Assembly: GCF_000519185.1 (NCBI RefSeq)
Contig: NZ_JAFA01000003.1
Coordinates: forward strand, 1-40,680
Length of the DNA stretch: 40,680 nt
Origin: Paraburkholderia nodosa DSM 21604
Lineage (GTDB): Bacteria > Pseudomonadota > Gammaproteobacteria > Burkholderiales > Burkholderiaceae
Direction: 5' to 3'
Positions 23,224 through 31,726 of the stretch are shown here, piece by piece; position 1 is the first letter of the stretch, and every line of letters begins with the position of its first letter. The notes under the pieces were generated by a model. It was not told the DNA's origin. It was given only the letters and a program-made list of their open reading frames with translations, and did not search any database. The position numbers and the translations under genes were made by a program.

Positions 23224-24702
23224 TCAATCCAGCCTGAACACCTTGACCGCGCTGGCGAGCAGCTCGGTCTGGCGATGCTGCTGCCTGACCTGCTCGACCG
23301 TATCGGCGACATGCGCCGCGTTTTCGCGTATCGCCACGTCGATACCGGCGATGTTCTCGCCCATCTGGTCGATGCCCGCGCGCTGCGCGCCAGTGGCCGT
23401 CGCCATCTCGTGAACGATGGCCGACAGGCGCGTGACGCTTTCGAGCACCTCGCCGACCGTGTTGCCCGCGCTTTCGACGAGACCATTGCCCGTGCGGGCG
23501 CGCTCGACCGACTCGCCGATCAGCACCCGGATCTCTTTCGCCGCCGAGGCGCTGCGCTGGGCCAGCGTGCGGACCTCCTCCGCCACCACCCCGAACCCCC
23601 GCCCCTGATCGCCCGCACGCGCTGCCTCGACCGAAGCGTTGAGCGCGAGAATGTTGGTCTGGAACGCGATGCCGTCGATCACGCCGATGATGTCGGTAAT
23701 GCGTTCGCACGAGCGATAAATGTCGCCCATCGTCTCGATCACCGCCTTGATCGCCCCGCGCCCCTGCGTCGCGACCTCGCTCGCCGAGCCCGCCAGCGCG
23801 CTGGCCGTCATGGCGTGATCGACGCTCTCGTGCACGCTTTGCTTGAGCTGCTCCATTGCCGCGACCATGCCTTCGAGCGAACGGCGCTGCTGCCCGGTCC
23901 GCTCCGAAAGGACGGCGTTACGCGCGCTGGTTCCTGCTACGGACTCCGAAACTTCGCTCACGCTGTCGCGCACCTGCAGCAGCGTCTTACGCACGGCCGC
24001 GAGCGTGGCGTGGAATGCGCCGGCCACGTCGCTTGCGGGCCGCGCCTGCTCGCTCAGCGTGATGTAGCCCGAAGCCTGGCCGATCCCCTCCGACATGGCC
24101 GCGAGTTCGCCCGCAATGTTCGCGTCGCGCTCCTGGCGCGCCGAAATCGCCGCGATGAACAAGGTTTGCAGCCAGAGAAACGCCCAGTGCTGCGCCACGA
24201 CATCGAAGCCCGTCTGCGCAAAGACCCTGACAGGCCAGCCCCACGCCTGAAAATAGTTGAACGCGAGTTGCTGGACGGAGATGAAGCCGGTAGCGAGCAG
24301 CACGACCTGCACGTCGCGATAGGCAAGCAGCAGCGAGAGCAGGATGAACACCACGAAGTGAAACTCGTCCTGCCCGCCCCCCACGTCGATCAAAAGGGCC
24401 GCGCCGCCCATGAAGGTGAGCGCGGACCCCATCCTGGTGATCTTGTGCCCCGGCAGGGCAAGTGCGAGCAGGGTGGACACGAGCGCGAGCGGCAATCCGA
24501 CGACGAGCACCGGCGTGAGCGCGTCGAAGTTCCAGCCGATCCCCAAGGCGCCGGCCAGAAGAATCCAGTTGACCAGCGCGCAAGCCCGGTCGGCTCGTTT
24601 GCGCGCGTTCATGAGCGGGCTTTCGACGGCCGCTCCCCGGCGAGCGGCATTGGCTGGGGCGTACGCCTCGCCAAACGGGGCTTCTGCGAAATTGCTGGAC
24701 AT
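23224..24702 (-). CDS. Methyl-accepting chemotaxis protein with membrane-embedded sensor
   Basis: A 492-residue chemoreceptor. About six hydrophobic helices span residues 42-187 with only short loops, so it has no large periplasmic ligand domain. The cytoplasmic signalling domain is intact, with the hairpin tip around 336-392 (ITDIIGVIDGIAFQTNILALNASVEAARAGDQGRGFGVVAEEVRTLAQRSASAAKEI). There is no C-terminal CheR-binding pentapeptide. AGGAG precedes the ATG at 24702 by 11 bases; the frame stays open to 24798. A sigma-28-like -10 box lies 75 bases upstream, so it is probably expressed with the flagellar genes. Ligand unknown; the sensor could read membrane energy or a lipophilic molecule. Confidence 0.9.
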   Translation of the reverse strand: MSSNFAEAPFGEAYAPANAARRGAAVESPLMNARKRADRACALVNWILLAGALGIGWNFDALTPVLVVGLPLALVSTLLALALPGHKITRMGSALTFMGGAALLIDVGGGQDEFHFVVFILLSLLLAYRDVQVVLLATGFISVQQLAFNYFQAWGWPVRVFAQTGFDVVAQHWAFLWLQTLFIAAISARQERDANIAGELAAMSEGIGQASGYITLSEQARPASDVAGAFHATLAAVRKTLLQVRDSVSEVSESVAGTSARNAVLSERTGQQRRSLEGMVAAMEQLKQSVHESVDHAMTASALAGSASEVATQGRGAIKAVIETMGDIYRSCERITDIIGVIDGIAFQTNILALNASVEAARAGDQGRGFGVVAEEVRTLAQRSASAAKEIRVLIGESVERARTGNGLVESAGNTVGEVLESVTRLSAIVHEMATATGAQRAGIDQMGENIAGIDVAIRENAAHVADTVEQVRQQHRQTELLASAVKVFRLD

Positions 24703-24776
24703 GGAATTCCCGACTCCTGATTGACAATGCAACTGATGACCAAGGTAAGACAGACAGGCCGAATCACATTCCGCAG

Positions 24777-24803
24777 TTATCGGCAGGTCAACTGGCAACT
24801 AGA
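24777..24803 (-). promoter_or_regulatory. Sigma-28 (FliA)-like promoter of the chemoreceptor gene
   Basis: On the minus strand GCCGATAA (24784-24777) is an exact match to the sigma-28 -10 element. Fifteen bases upstream, in the -35 position, is TCTA (consensus TAAA, two of four match). The spacing is right and the gene is a chemoreceptor, so the call is plausible although the -35 part is poor. Confidence 0.5.
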
Positions 24804-24964
24804 TAAGGGAAATCCATCGAAGAATTCTGGTTGACTTATCATCCAATGTCATTTTGGCGACAGCCGTTGTAACGGGACCTAACAAAACTGCATCGGTCGA
24901 GGATGTTCCGCAGAGCCGTTTTTGTGGCAGGCTTGGCCAATTCGACCGCGAAAAGGCCTTTACC

Positions 24965-25546
24965 ATGTCTCGAACCCCGCACTCCGTTTCTGCGTTGTCG
25001 TTCGCACGTCCCACCTACGGCTTGACGCTGCGCGTGCTGCATTGGCTGACCGCGCTATGCATGTTCGTGGTGATCCCGGTGGCGTGGTACATGACGACGA
25101 TGGACCGTCATGACCCGTCGCGCGGCAGCTGGGTGAATTTCCACAAGTCGATTGGCCTGACCGTCCTGCTGCTCACGCTGATCCGCGTGGTGACACGGCT
25201 TTCCGGCTCCGCGCCGCCGCTGCCGCAACGCATTCCGGCGTTCGAGCAGAAGCTCGCGCATATCGGTCATGGCTTGCTGTATCTGATTCTCATTGCCATG
25301 CCGATCAGTGGATATATCAACTCGTATGGCGGAGGCCATCCGGTGAACTGGTTCTGGCTGTTTCAGGTTCCCGCCGTCGTGCCGGCAGACAAGGCGCTCG
25401 GCCATCTCGGCTCGAAGGTCCACTACTGGCTGGCGTACCTGACGTACGTACTGATCGCCGGGCACGTGCTCGCGGTGATCTACCACCAACTGGTGCAGCG
25501 CGTGGACATCCTGGGACGCATGACGGGGCGCGCGAGCAACCGCTGA
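24965..25546 (+). CDS. Cytochrome b561 (CybB-like)
   Basis: A 193-residue four-helix membrane cytochrome b. Candidate haem ligands are His26 (RVLHWLTA), His60 (NFHKSIG), His99/His102 (AHIGHGLLYL), His153 (KVHYWLAY) and His167 (IAGHVLAV), spread over the four helices as in CybB. These proteins pass electrons from the quinone pool or act in superoxide defence. AAAAGG lies about eight bases before the ATG. Divergent from the chemoreceptor and convergent with a LysR gene. Confidence 0.88.
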   Translation: MSRTPHSVSALSFARPTYGLTLRVLHWLTALCMFVVIPVAWYMTTMDRHDPSRGSWVNFHKSIGLTVLLLTLIRVVTRLSGSAPPLPQRIPAFEQKLAHIGHGLLYLILIAMPISGYINSYGGGHPVNWFWLFQVPAVVPADKALGHLGSKVHYWLAYLTYVLIAGHVLAVIYHQLVQRVDILGRMTGRASNR

Positions 25547-25558
25547 CGCGCCGGGTCA

Positions 25559-26458
25559 TCACAACACGCGTTCGATCGCCACGATCAGGGCCCTCAGCAC
25601 CCCCTCGATGGGGCGCGAAAGTCGCCGGTCGCGCATCGTCATCACACACAGGTTGCGCTGGTTGAGCGTGGGTTCGTCGAAGCGCTTCGCCACCAGCGAA
25701 AGATCGTCCGCGAGGCCCGCAAGCGAGAGCCGGCTGCCGAGCGTAATCGCGCCCGCCAGCGCCGCGAACGCATGCAAGGCGCTCGAATTGTTGCTCGTGA
25801 GGATGGGCTCGAGCTTGATGCCGTGCCGAGCACAGCATTCGTCGAATAGCTGGCGCGCGGTGTTGCCGCGCTCGAGCAGCGCGACGGGATAGTCGCGCAG
25901 GTCCGCGAGCGTGAGCGAGGCGCGCTGCGCCAGCGGATGCTCCGGATCGAGCAGCGCGCAGACCGGCGCCTGTGCGCTGTACTGCACGTAGACCTTCGCG
26001 GGGTCGCCGCTCGAAAACGCCAGCCCCAGGTCCGCCTCGCCCGTGGCCACCCACTGCTCGACCTGCGAAGGCGTGCCCGAGCGCAGATTGAAATGCACGT
26101 GCGGCGCGGCGGCGTGATGCTGCGCGAGCACGTGGGGCAGGAACGAGCGCGTAAAGCCCTCCGTGCAGCCGATTCGGACGATGCCGTGCCCGAGCGCCTT
26201 GGCCTTGGCGATCTCGGCGAGCACCGCATCGCCCTCCAGCAGCGCGCGCCGCGCGTGCTCGGCCAGCCGCTCGCCCGATTCGGTCAGCACCATCCCACGC
26301 GGCATGCGCTCGAAGAGCGCCGTGCCCACGTCTTCCTCCAGCTTGCTGATCTGCCGGCTGATCGCCGAAACGGCGACGTGCAGGTTCTCCGAGGCCGCGG
26401 CCAGCGACCCGGTGCGCGCGACCTCGACGAAGTAGCGCAAGGCGATTCCATGGAGCAT
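25559..26458 (-). CDS. LysR-family regulator of the M20 peptidase/MFS operon
   Basis: A 299-residue LysR protein: helix-turn-helix LRYFVEVARTGSLAAASENLHVAVSAISRQISKLEEDVGTALFERMPRGMVLTESGERL, then an effector domain. It is divergent from the M20 peptidase and transporter pair over 134 bases, which contain a LysR-type repeat, so it most likely regulates them and itself. Confidence 0.9.
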   Translation of the reverse strand: MLHGIALRYFVEVARTGSLAAASENLHVAVSAISRQISKLEEDVGTALFERMPRGMVLTESGERLAEHARRALLEGDAVLAEIAKAKALGHGIVRIGCTEGFTRSFLPHVLAQHHAAAPHVHFNLRSGTPSQVEQWVATGEADLGLAFSSGDPAKVYVQYSAQAPVCALLDPEHPLAQRASLTLADLRDYPVALLERGNTARQLFDECCARHGIKLEPILTSNNSSALHAFAALAGAITLGSRLSLAGLADDLSLVAKRFDEPTLNQRNLCVMTMRDRRLSRPIEGVLRALIVAIERVL

Positions 26459-26489
26459 CGGCTCATCCGTTCAGTGTGCGTTCATTGCG

Positions 26490-26504
26490 TTGCCATTTCG
26501 GCAA
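26490..26504. promoter_or_regulatory. LysR-type operator (T-N11-A) between LysR and M20 genes
   Basis: TTGCC-ATTTC-GGCAA has perfect five-base arms and contains the T-N11-A core. It lies 32 bases upstream of the LysR start and about 90 before the peptidase. Confidence 0.55.
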
Positions 26505-26592
26505 TGCTATCCGCAAATTTTGAAATTGTTGCGAATTTTTGACGTTCCTAGACTGCTTTCATTCCCCGCACCCAGGCATAAGAGGAGCCCTT

Positions 26593-28047
26593 TTGAACGA
26601 GACCCGACAAACCGCCATCGACCGCGCCGTGCACGTCTACGATTCCGGCGCGCTCTTCACCGACCTTCAGCGCCGCGTGGGCTTTCGCACCGAAAGCCAG
26701 AATCCGGAGCAGGCCCGCGCGCTCGTCGCCTATCTCGCCGACGAGGTGATGCCCTCCCTCATGCCGCTCGGCTTCACGTGCCGCGTGGTCGAGAATCCCG
26801 CGGGCGCGCGCGCGCCGTTTCTGATCGCCGAGCGCATCGAAGACCCTGCGCTTCCGGGCGTGCTGACCTACGGCCACGGCGACGTCGTGCGCGGCTACGA
26901 CGAGCAGTGGCGCGAAGGTCTCGCGCCCTGGACCGTCACCGTGGAAGGCGACCGCTGGTATGGCCGCGGCACCGCCGACAACAAGGGCCAGCACTCCGTG
27001 AATTTCGCCGCGCTCGCCGCGGTGCTGGACGCACGCGGCGGCAAGCTCGGCTACAACGTGAAGCTGATCTTCGAAACCGGCGAGGAAATCGGCTCGCCGG
27101 GCCTCGACGCCGTGTGCGCCGCCCATCGCGACGCGCTCGCGGCGGACGTGTTCATCGCCTCCGACGGCCCCCGCGTGCTGGCCGAACGCCCCACGCTCTT
27201 CCTCGGCTCGCGCGGCGGCGTGACGTTCGAACTACTCGTCGATCTGCGCCGTGGCGCGCATCACTCGGGCAACTGGGGCGGCGCGCTGCGCAATCCAGCC
27301 GTCGTGCTGTCGCACGCGATCGCGACCCTCGTCGACCGGCGCGGCGCCATCGCCGTGGACGGTCTGCGTCCGCCGCCCGTGCCTGCGAGCGTGCGCGAGG
27401 CGCTTGCCGACATCGTGCTCGGCGGCGACGAAGACGCACCCGCGATCGATCCCGACTGGGGCGAGCCCGGCCTCACGCCCACCGAGCGCGTGATCGCCTG
27501 GAACACGCTCGAAGTGCTCGCGTTCAAGACCGGCAACCCCGATGCGCCGGTCAACGCGATCCCGCCCACGGCCAAGGCCACTTGCCAGCTTCGCTTCGTG
27601 GTGGGCACCGATGCCGCGCGCGTGGGCGAGCATCTCGAAGCGCACTTCGCGCGGCTTGGCTTTGACGACGTGCAGGTGCGGGTCACGCAGACGTCCGCCG
27701 CGACGCGGCTCGACCCCGACGACGCCTGGGTGCACTGGGCGCTCGATTCGCTGCGCGCGTCGACTGGAAAGAAGCCCGCGCTGTTGCCGAACCTCGGCGG
27801 CACGGTGCCGAACGATGTATTCGCGTACACGCTCGGGATGCCGACGCTCTGGGTCCCGCACTCGTATCCGGCCTGCGCGCAGCACGCGCCGAACGAACAC
27901 CTGCTCGGCTCCGTCGCGCGCGAAGCGCTCGCCGTGATGGCCGGACTCTGGTGGGACCTCGGCGACGATGCCGCGCGTCTCGCCGCGACACGCGCCTCTG
28001 CGAAAGCGCAAGCGCACGCGACGCAACCCACCGACGCCCTCGCCTGA
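26593..28047 (+). CDS. M20-family metallopeptidase
   Basis: A 484-residue M20/M25/M40 zinc peptidase or amidohydrolase. Metal and catalytic residues are visible: His95 and Asp97 (YGHGD), Asp129 (GTADNKGQH), Glu164-Glu165 (ETGEE), the Asp in IASDGP and the late His in QHAPNEH. The start is probably TTG at 26593: GAGGAG lies six bases before it, while no ATG in frame has a site. It is followed by an MHS-type transporter after 26 bases, so uptake and cleavage of a peptide-like or N-acylated compound is the likely job. Confidence 0.87.
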   Translation: MNETRQTAIDRAVHVYDSGALFTDLQRRVGFRTESQNPEQARALVAYLADEVMPSLMPLGFTCRVVENPAGARAPFLIAERIEDPALPGVLTYGHGDVVRGYDEQWREGLAPWTVTVEGDRWYGRGTADNKGQHSVNFAALAAVLDARGGKLGYNVKLIFETGEEIGSPGLDAVCAAHRDALAADVFIASDGPRVLAERPTLFLGSRGGVTFELLVDLRRGAHHSGNWGGALRNPAVVLSHAIATLVDRRGAIAVDGLRPPPVPASVREALADIVLGGDEDAPAIDPDWGEPGLTPTERVIAWNTLEVLAFKTGNPDAPVNAIPPTAKATCQLRFVVGTDAARVGEHLEAHFARLGFDDVQVRVTQTSAATRLDPDDAWVHWALDSLRASTGKKPALLPNLGGTVPNDVFAYTLGMPTLWVPHSYPACAQHAPNEHLLGSVAREALAVMAGLWWDLGDDAARLAATRASAKAQAHATQPTDALA

Positions 28048-28073
28048 CGACCCAGATAAAGGTGCCTGCCGCC

Positions 28074-29354
28074 ATGTCCGCAAAACAACCCGTGAGCCTT
28101 GTCAGGCTCGTCATCGCCACCTCCGCCGGCAACGCGCTCGAATGGTTCGACATCGCCATTTACGGGTTCTTCGCGGTGTACATCGGCAAGCATTTCTTTC
28201 CGGCGGTCAACGAAACCGTTTCGATGCTGCTCACGTTCGGCACCTTTGGCGCGTCGTATCTCGTGCGGCCGCTCGGCGGCGCGGTGCTCGGCGCCTATGC
28301 CGACCGCAGCGGACGCAAGGCCGCACTCATGATCTCGGTCAGCCTCATGATGGTCGGCACGGCGATCATCGCGCTGATTCCCGACTACGCGACGATAGGT
28401 CTCGCCGCGCCGCTCGCGGTGTTCGCCGCACGGCTCATCCAGGGCTTTTCGGCGGGCGGCGAGTTCGGTGCGTCCACGGCCATGCTGATCGAGCATGCAC
28501 CGCACCGGCGCGGCTTCCTCGCGAGCTGGCAGTTCGCCACGCAAGGCCTCGCCACGCTGCTCGCGGCCTCGTTCGGCTACGGTCTCGCCCGCCTCATGGC
28601 GCCCGCCGACCTCGCGGCCTGGGGCTGGCGCCTGCCGTTTTTCTTCGGATTACTGATTGGTCCGGTGGGCCTCTATCTGCGCCGCTTCATTGAAGACGCC
28701 GAGGACTTCAAGCGCACCGCGCGCACCGAAACGCCCGTGCGCGAAGTGCTGGGCCAGCAAAAGCGGCTCGTGCTCACGGCGATCGGCCTGATGACCGTCT
28801 CGACGGCGGTCAACTATCTGCTGCAATACATTCCTACGTTCGCGATCCGCCAGCTGCATCTGCCGGCGGCAACCGGCTTCGCGGCGACGATGGCGGGCGG
28901 CGTGATCCTCACCGTCGTCACGCCGTTCGCGGGGCATCTGTCCGACCGCATCGGGCGGCGCACGCAGATGACCTGTGTGGCGCTGCTCTTTCTCGCGAGC
29001 GCCTACCCCGGCTTCGCCTGGGCGACCAGCCATGCGAGTGCGCTGCCGCTCTTCGTGCTGATTGCGTGGCTCGCGCTCCTGAAGTCGATCTATTTCGGCG
29101 CCCTGCCCGCGCTCATGGCCGAGATCTTCCCGGCCGCGACGCGCGCCACCGGTATGTCGATCGGCTACAACATCGGCGTGACCGTGTTCGGCGGCTTCAC
29201 CCCGGCCATCGTCACGTGGATGCTGAGCGCCACCGGCGAGAAGAGCGCGCCGAGCTACTGGCTGATTGCGACCGCCATGATCAGTTTGTCCGCGCTGGCG
29301 TATGTGAGCCGCGCGCGCGTCGCGGCCACGGTTGCTCAGCGGGCGACGGCGTAG
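28074..29354 (+). CDS. MHS-family MFS transporter
   Basis: A 426-residue major-facilitator transporter with 12 membrane helices. It has the metabolite:H+ symporter features: ATSAGNALEWFDIAIYGFFAVYIG at the start, the loop-2 motif GAYADRSGRKAAL, and RLIQGFSAGGEFGASTAMLIEHAP. The family includes ProP, citrate and shikimate carriers. It shares an operon with the M20 peptidase; AAAGG is 11 bases before the ATG. Confidence 0.9.
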   Translation: MSAKQPVSLVRLVIATSAGNALEWFDIAIYGFFAVYIGKHFFPAVNETVSMLLTFGTFGASYLVRPLGGAVLGAYADRSGRKAALMISVSLMMVGTAIIALIPDYATIGLAAPLAVFAARLIQGFSAGGEFGASTAMLIEHAPHRRGFLASWQFATQGLATLLAASFGYGLARLMAPADLAAWGWRLPFFFGLLIGPVGLYLRRFIEDAEDFKRTARTETPVREVLGQQKRLVLTAIGLMTVSTAVNYLLQYIPTFAIRQLHLPAATGFAATMAGGVILTVVTPFAGHLSDRIGRRTQMTCVALLFLASAYPGFAWATSHASALPLFVLIAWLALLKSIYFGALPALMAEIFPAATRATGMSIGYNIGVTVFGGFTPAIVTWMLSATGEKSAPSYWLIATAMISLSALAYVSRARVAATVAQRATA

Positions 29355-29413
29355 CCTGAACGCAGGCAGTGTGTCGCCAAGGGAGCGGCAACCCGGACGA
29401 TGGCAACGGGCTC

Positions 29414-29437
29414 GGGCCGAACCGAATGCGTCGGCCC
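29414..29437. repeat. Hairpin between convergent MFS and argE-like genes
   Basis: GGGCCGA (29414-29420) and TCGGCCC (29431-29437) are perfect arms around ten bases. It lies in the 99-base convergent gap and may help end either transcript; no T-run is present. Confidence 0.35.
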
Positions 29438-29453
29438 CAAGCCGCGGAACGCG

Positions 29454-30614
29454 CTACGCGGCTTCGAGCTGCGCGGCAAGCCGCGTCAGCATCGCATCGC
29501 AGCGGCCGAGTTGATCGACGCTCACGAACTCGTCTGGCTTGTGACCTTGCTCCATGCTGCCGGGCCCGCACACGACCGTGGGAATTCCCGCGCGCGTGAA
29601 CAATCCGCCCTCGGTGCCGAACGCAACCGTACCGAAGTCGCTCAGCTCGCTGATGACGGCGAGGAGCTGCGCCGCTTCGCTATCAGGCGGCGTCGCAAGC
29701 CCTGGATAAGCGTTCAAGGGCTCGAATTCGATGGCAGTATCGGCTTGCACCTTGCGCATTTTCGGCAGCAGTTCCGCCTGCGCATACGACTCGATCCGGT
29801 CTGCCACCGATTGCGCCTCGAAGCCCGGTATCGAGCGCACTTCGAAGTCGAACTCACACTCCGCGGGCACGATGTTCAACGCACGCCCGCCCGAGATGAC
29901 GCCCGTTTGCACCGTCGAGTACGGCGGATCGAAGCGTTCGTCGTGATGTTCGGGCTGGACGAGTTCCTCGCCGATGCTTTCCAGCCTGCTAATGAGCCGC
30001 GCCGCGTATTGAATGGCGTTCACGCCATACGGCGCGTACGCCGAGTGACACGCCGCGCCCTTCACCCGGCAGCGCATGGCGAGCTTGCCCTTGTGGCCGA
30101 GCACGGGCCTCATTTCCGTCGGCTCGCCGATAATGCACAGACGCGGCTTGTGTGCGCGCTTTTGTAGTTCTGCGAGCATCGGGCGCACACCGAGGCAGCC
30201 CACTTCTTCGTCGTATGAAAACGCAATATGGAGCGGCACGTCCAGCTTGCGCTCGACGAACCTGGGCGCCGCCGCGAGCACGCACGCGAGAAAACCCTTC
30301 ATGTCCGCCGTGCCGCGCCCGTAGAGCCGTCCATTTTCTTCCGTGAGCCGAAACGGGTCGACAGTCCACGCCTGCCCCGCGACAGGCACGACGTCCGTAT
30401 GTCCCGACAACACAACGCCGCCCTTATCGCGCGGTCCGATAGTCGCAAAGAGACTGGCTTTCGTGCGCTCGGCGTTGTGAAACAGCTCACTTTCGACACC
30501 AAGATCGGCGAGATAACGCTGCACGAATGCAATGAGTTCGAGATTCGACTCACGGCTGATGGTCTCAAAGCCGATCAGCCGTTCGAGCAGCGCGCGGCTG
30601 GAACGCTCACTCAT
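29454..30614 (-). CDS. ArgE/DapE-type M20 deacylase
   Basis: A 386-residue M20 amidohydrolase close to acetylornithine deacetylase. Zinc and catalytic residues are His72 and Asp74 (SGHTDVVPV), Asp104 (GRGTADMKGF), Glu136-Glu137 (SYDEEVGC) and the His in GHKPDEF. It starts inside the end of the DUF1028 gene (overlap ATGAGTGA, GGAG nine bases upstream), so it is the last gene of a four-gene operon with a flavin monooxygenase. Burkholderia make arginine by other means, and the context suggests it cleaves an N-acyl intermediate of catabolism rather than acetylornithine. Confidence 0.88.
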   Translation of the reverse strand: MSERSSRALLERLIGFETISRESNLELIAFVQRYLADLGVESELFHNAERTKASLFATIGPRDKGGVVLSGHTDVVPVAGQAWTVDPFRLTEENGRLYGRGTADMKGFLACVLAAAPRFVERKLDVPLHIAFSYDEEVGCLGVRPMLAELQKRAHKPRLCIIGEPTEMRPVLGHKGKLAMRCRVKGAACHSAYAPYGVNAIQYAARLISRLESIGEELVQPEHHDERFDPPYSTVQTGVISGGRALNIVPAECEFDFEVRSIPGFEAQSVADRIESYAQAELLPKMRKVQADTAIEFEPLNAYPGLATPPDSEAAQLLAVISELSDFGTVAFGTEGGLFTRAGIPTVVCGPGSMEQGHKPDEFVSVDQLGRCDAMLTRLAAQLEAA

Positions 30615-31284
30615 CGCCTGGCACTCCATAGCTTGGCGCCGCGGTCGGATCCAGCGCGCGCGTGACGTAATCCTGCATCTGCGGAAGATACGCTCGCCAT
30701 AGCTGCGCGAGTTGTCCGATGGGTTCGGCGTCGGCCCAATCGACTCGCAAATCCACGATCGGCCAGACCTGCCGGTCGACGACCCTCAGCGCGGCCGAAT
30801 GGACCGGGCCCGCTTCCCCGCCTGCCCCGACCGCGGCGTGCATCGCGGCCAGCAAACGCTCGGCCAGCAATCCTTGCGCCCGCTCGAACGCGTGCACCAT
30901 CGCATCGACGACGTTCGTCGCGGCGAGCATGTTGCCGGCCGCGACGCATTGATCGCCGGCCACCGCATGATGCAACCCGAGCGCGTTGTCGCCTGTGAAG
31001 AACGCGGTGCGGCCCTGAGCGTCGATCACCGTGACCTGCCGATACGCATCGAACGCGTCGGTATCGCGGGCCTCTTTCAACGCGACATGCGGCGCAAGCG
31101 CCTGCCGTTGCATGAGATCGAGGATTCGCGGGCCCAGCGCGGGCAGCGTGACATTCTGCGTCGCAACCGCGCCGACGCCTGCCCGCACCCAGGGGCAACG
31201 CGCGCCCACCGCAATACTCGACGAACTGATGGCAATACCCAGTTGTCCGGTCTCCCGGCAACGTCCGACGATTGAGAATGTCAT
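30607..31284 (-). CDS. DUF1028 Ntn-hydrolase-like protein
   Basis: A 225-residue DUF1028 protein (MTFSIVGRCRETGQLGIAISSSSIAVGARCPWVRAGVGAVATQN ... VAGNMLAATNVVDAMVHAFE ... LRVVDRQVWPIVDLRVDWAD). The family is placed among the Ntn-hydrolases; Thr2, exposed after Met removal, could be the nucleophile, but this is inference. AAGGAG lies six bases before the ATG. It sits between the Rid-family gene (10 bases) and the ArgE-like gene (8-base overlap), in line with a role as amidase in the same pathway. Confidence 0.85.
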   Translation of the reverse strand: MTFSIVGRCRETGQLGIAISSSSIAVGARCPWVRAGVGAVATQNVTLPALGPRILDLMQRQALAPHVALKEARDTDAFDAYRQVTVIDAQGRTAFFTGDNALGLHHAVAGDQCVAAGNMLAATNVVDAMVHAFERAQGLLAERLLAAMHAAVGAGGEAGPVHSAALRVVDRQVWPIVDLRVDWADAEPIGQLAQLWRAYLPQMQDYVTRALDPTAAPSYGVPGDE

Positions 31285-31294
31285 GCGCCGCTCC

Positions 31295-31726
31295 TTATGC
31301 CTCGCGAGGCGTCCAGTTCTCGGGAATCACCGCGATGACGTCGATTTCCATCAGCCATTGCGGTTGGCCGAGCGCGCTCACGCACAACCCGGTCGAGATC
31401 GGATACACGCCTTTGAGCCACTTGCCGACTTCCTGATAGACCGGCTCGCGATAACGTGGATCGATGAGGTACGTCGTCGTCTTGACGATGTGCGACAGGT
31501 CGCTGCCCGCTTCTTCGAGCAACTGTTTGACGTTCTTCATCGCCTGTTCCGCTTGCGCGCGCGGATCGCCGAGACCGATCAGCTTGCCGTCGAAGTCGGT
31601 GCCGACCTGACCGCGCACGTAGACCGTGTTGCCGGCGCGGACGGCCTGACACAGGTCGTTGTCGAGCGTCTGGTTCGGATAGGTATCCTTCGTGTTAAAC
31701 ATGCGGATGCGGGTATGGGTAGGCAT
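31295..31726 (-). CDS. Rid-family protein lacking the RidA arginine
   Basis: A 143-residue RidA/YjgF/UK114-fold protein (VYVRGQVGTDFDGKLIGLGDPRAQAEQAMKNVKQLLEEAGSDLSHIVKTTTYLIDPRYREPVYQEVGKWLKG). The arginine that binds the carboxylate in true RidA (in a PARSCVEV-type strand) is absent; the strand reads YPISTGLCVSALG. It probably belongs to one of the Rid subfamilies without that Arg, so it may not act on 2-aminoacrylate. Its ATG overlaps the stop of the monooxygenase gene by one base (TGATG), with GGAG just upstream. Confidence 0.88.
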   Translation of the reverse strand: MPTHTRIRMFNTKDTYPNQTLDNDLCQAVRAGNTVYVRGQVGTDFDGKLIGLGDPRAQAEQAMKNVKQLLEEAGSDLSHIVKTTTYLIDPRYREPVYQEVGKWLKGVYPISTGLCVSALGQPQWLMEIDVIAVIPENWTPREA

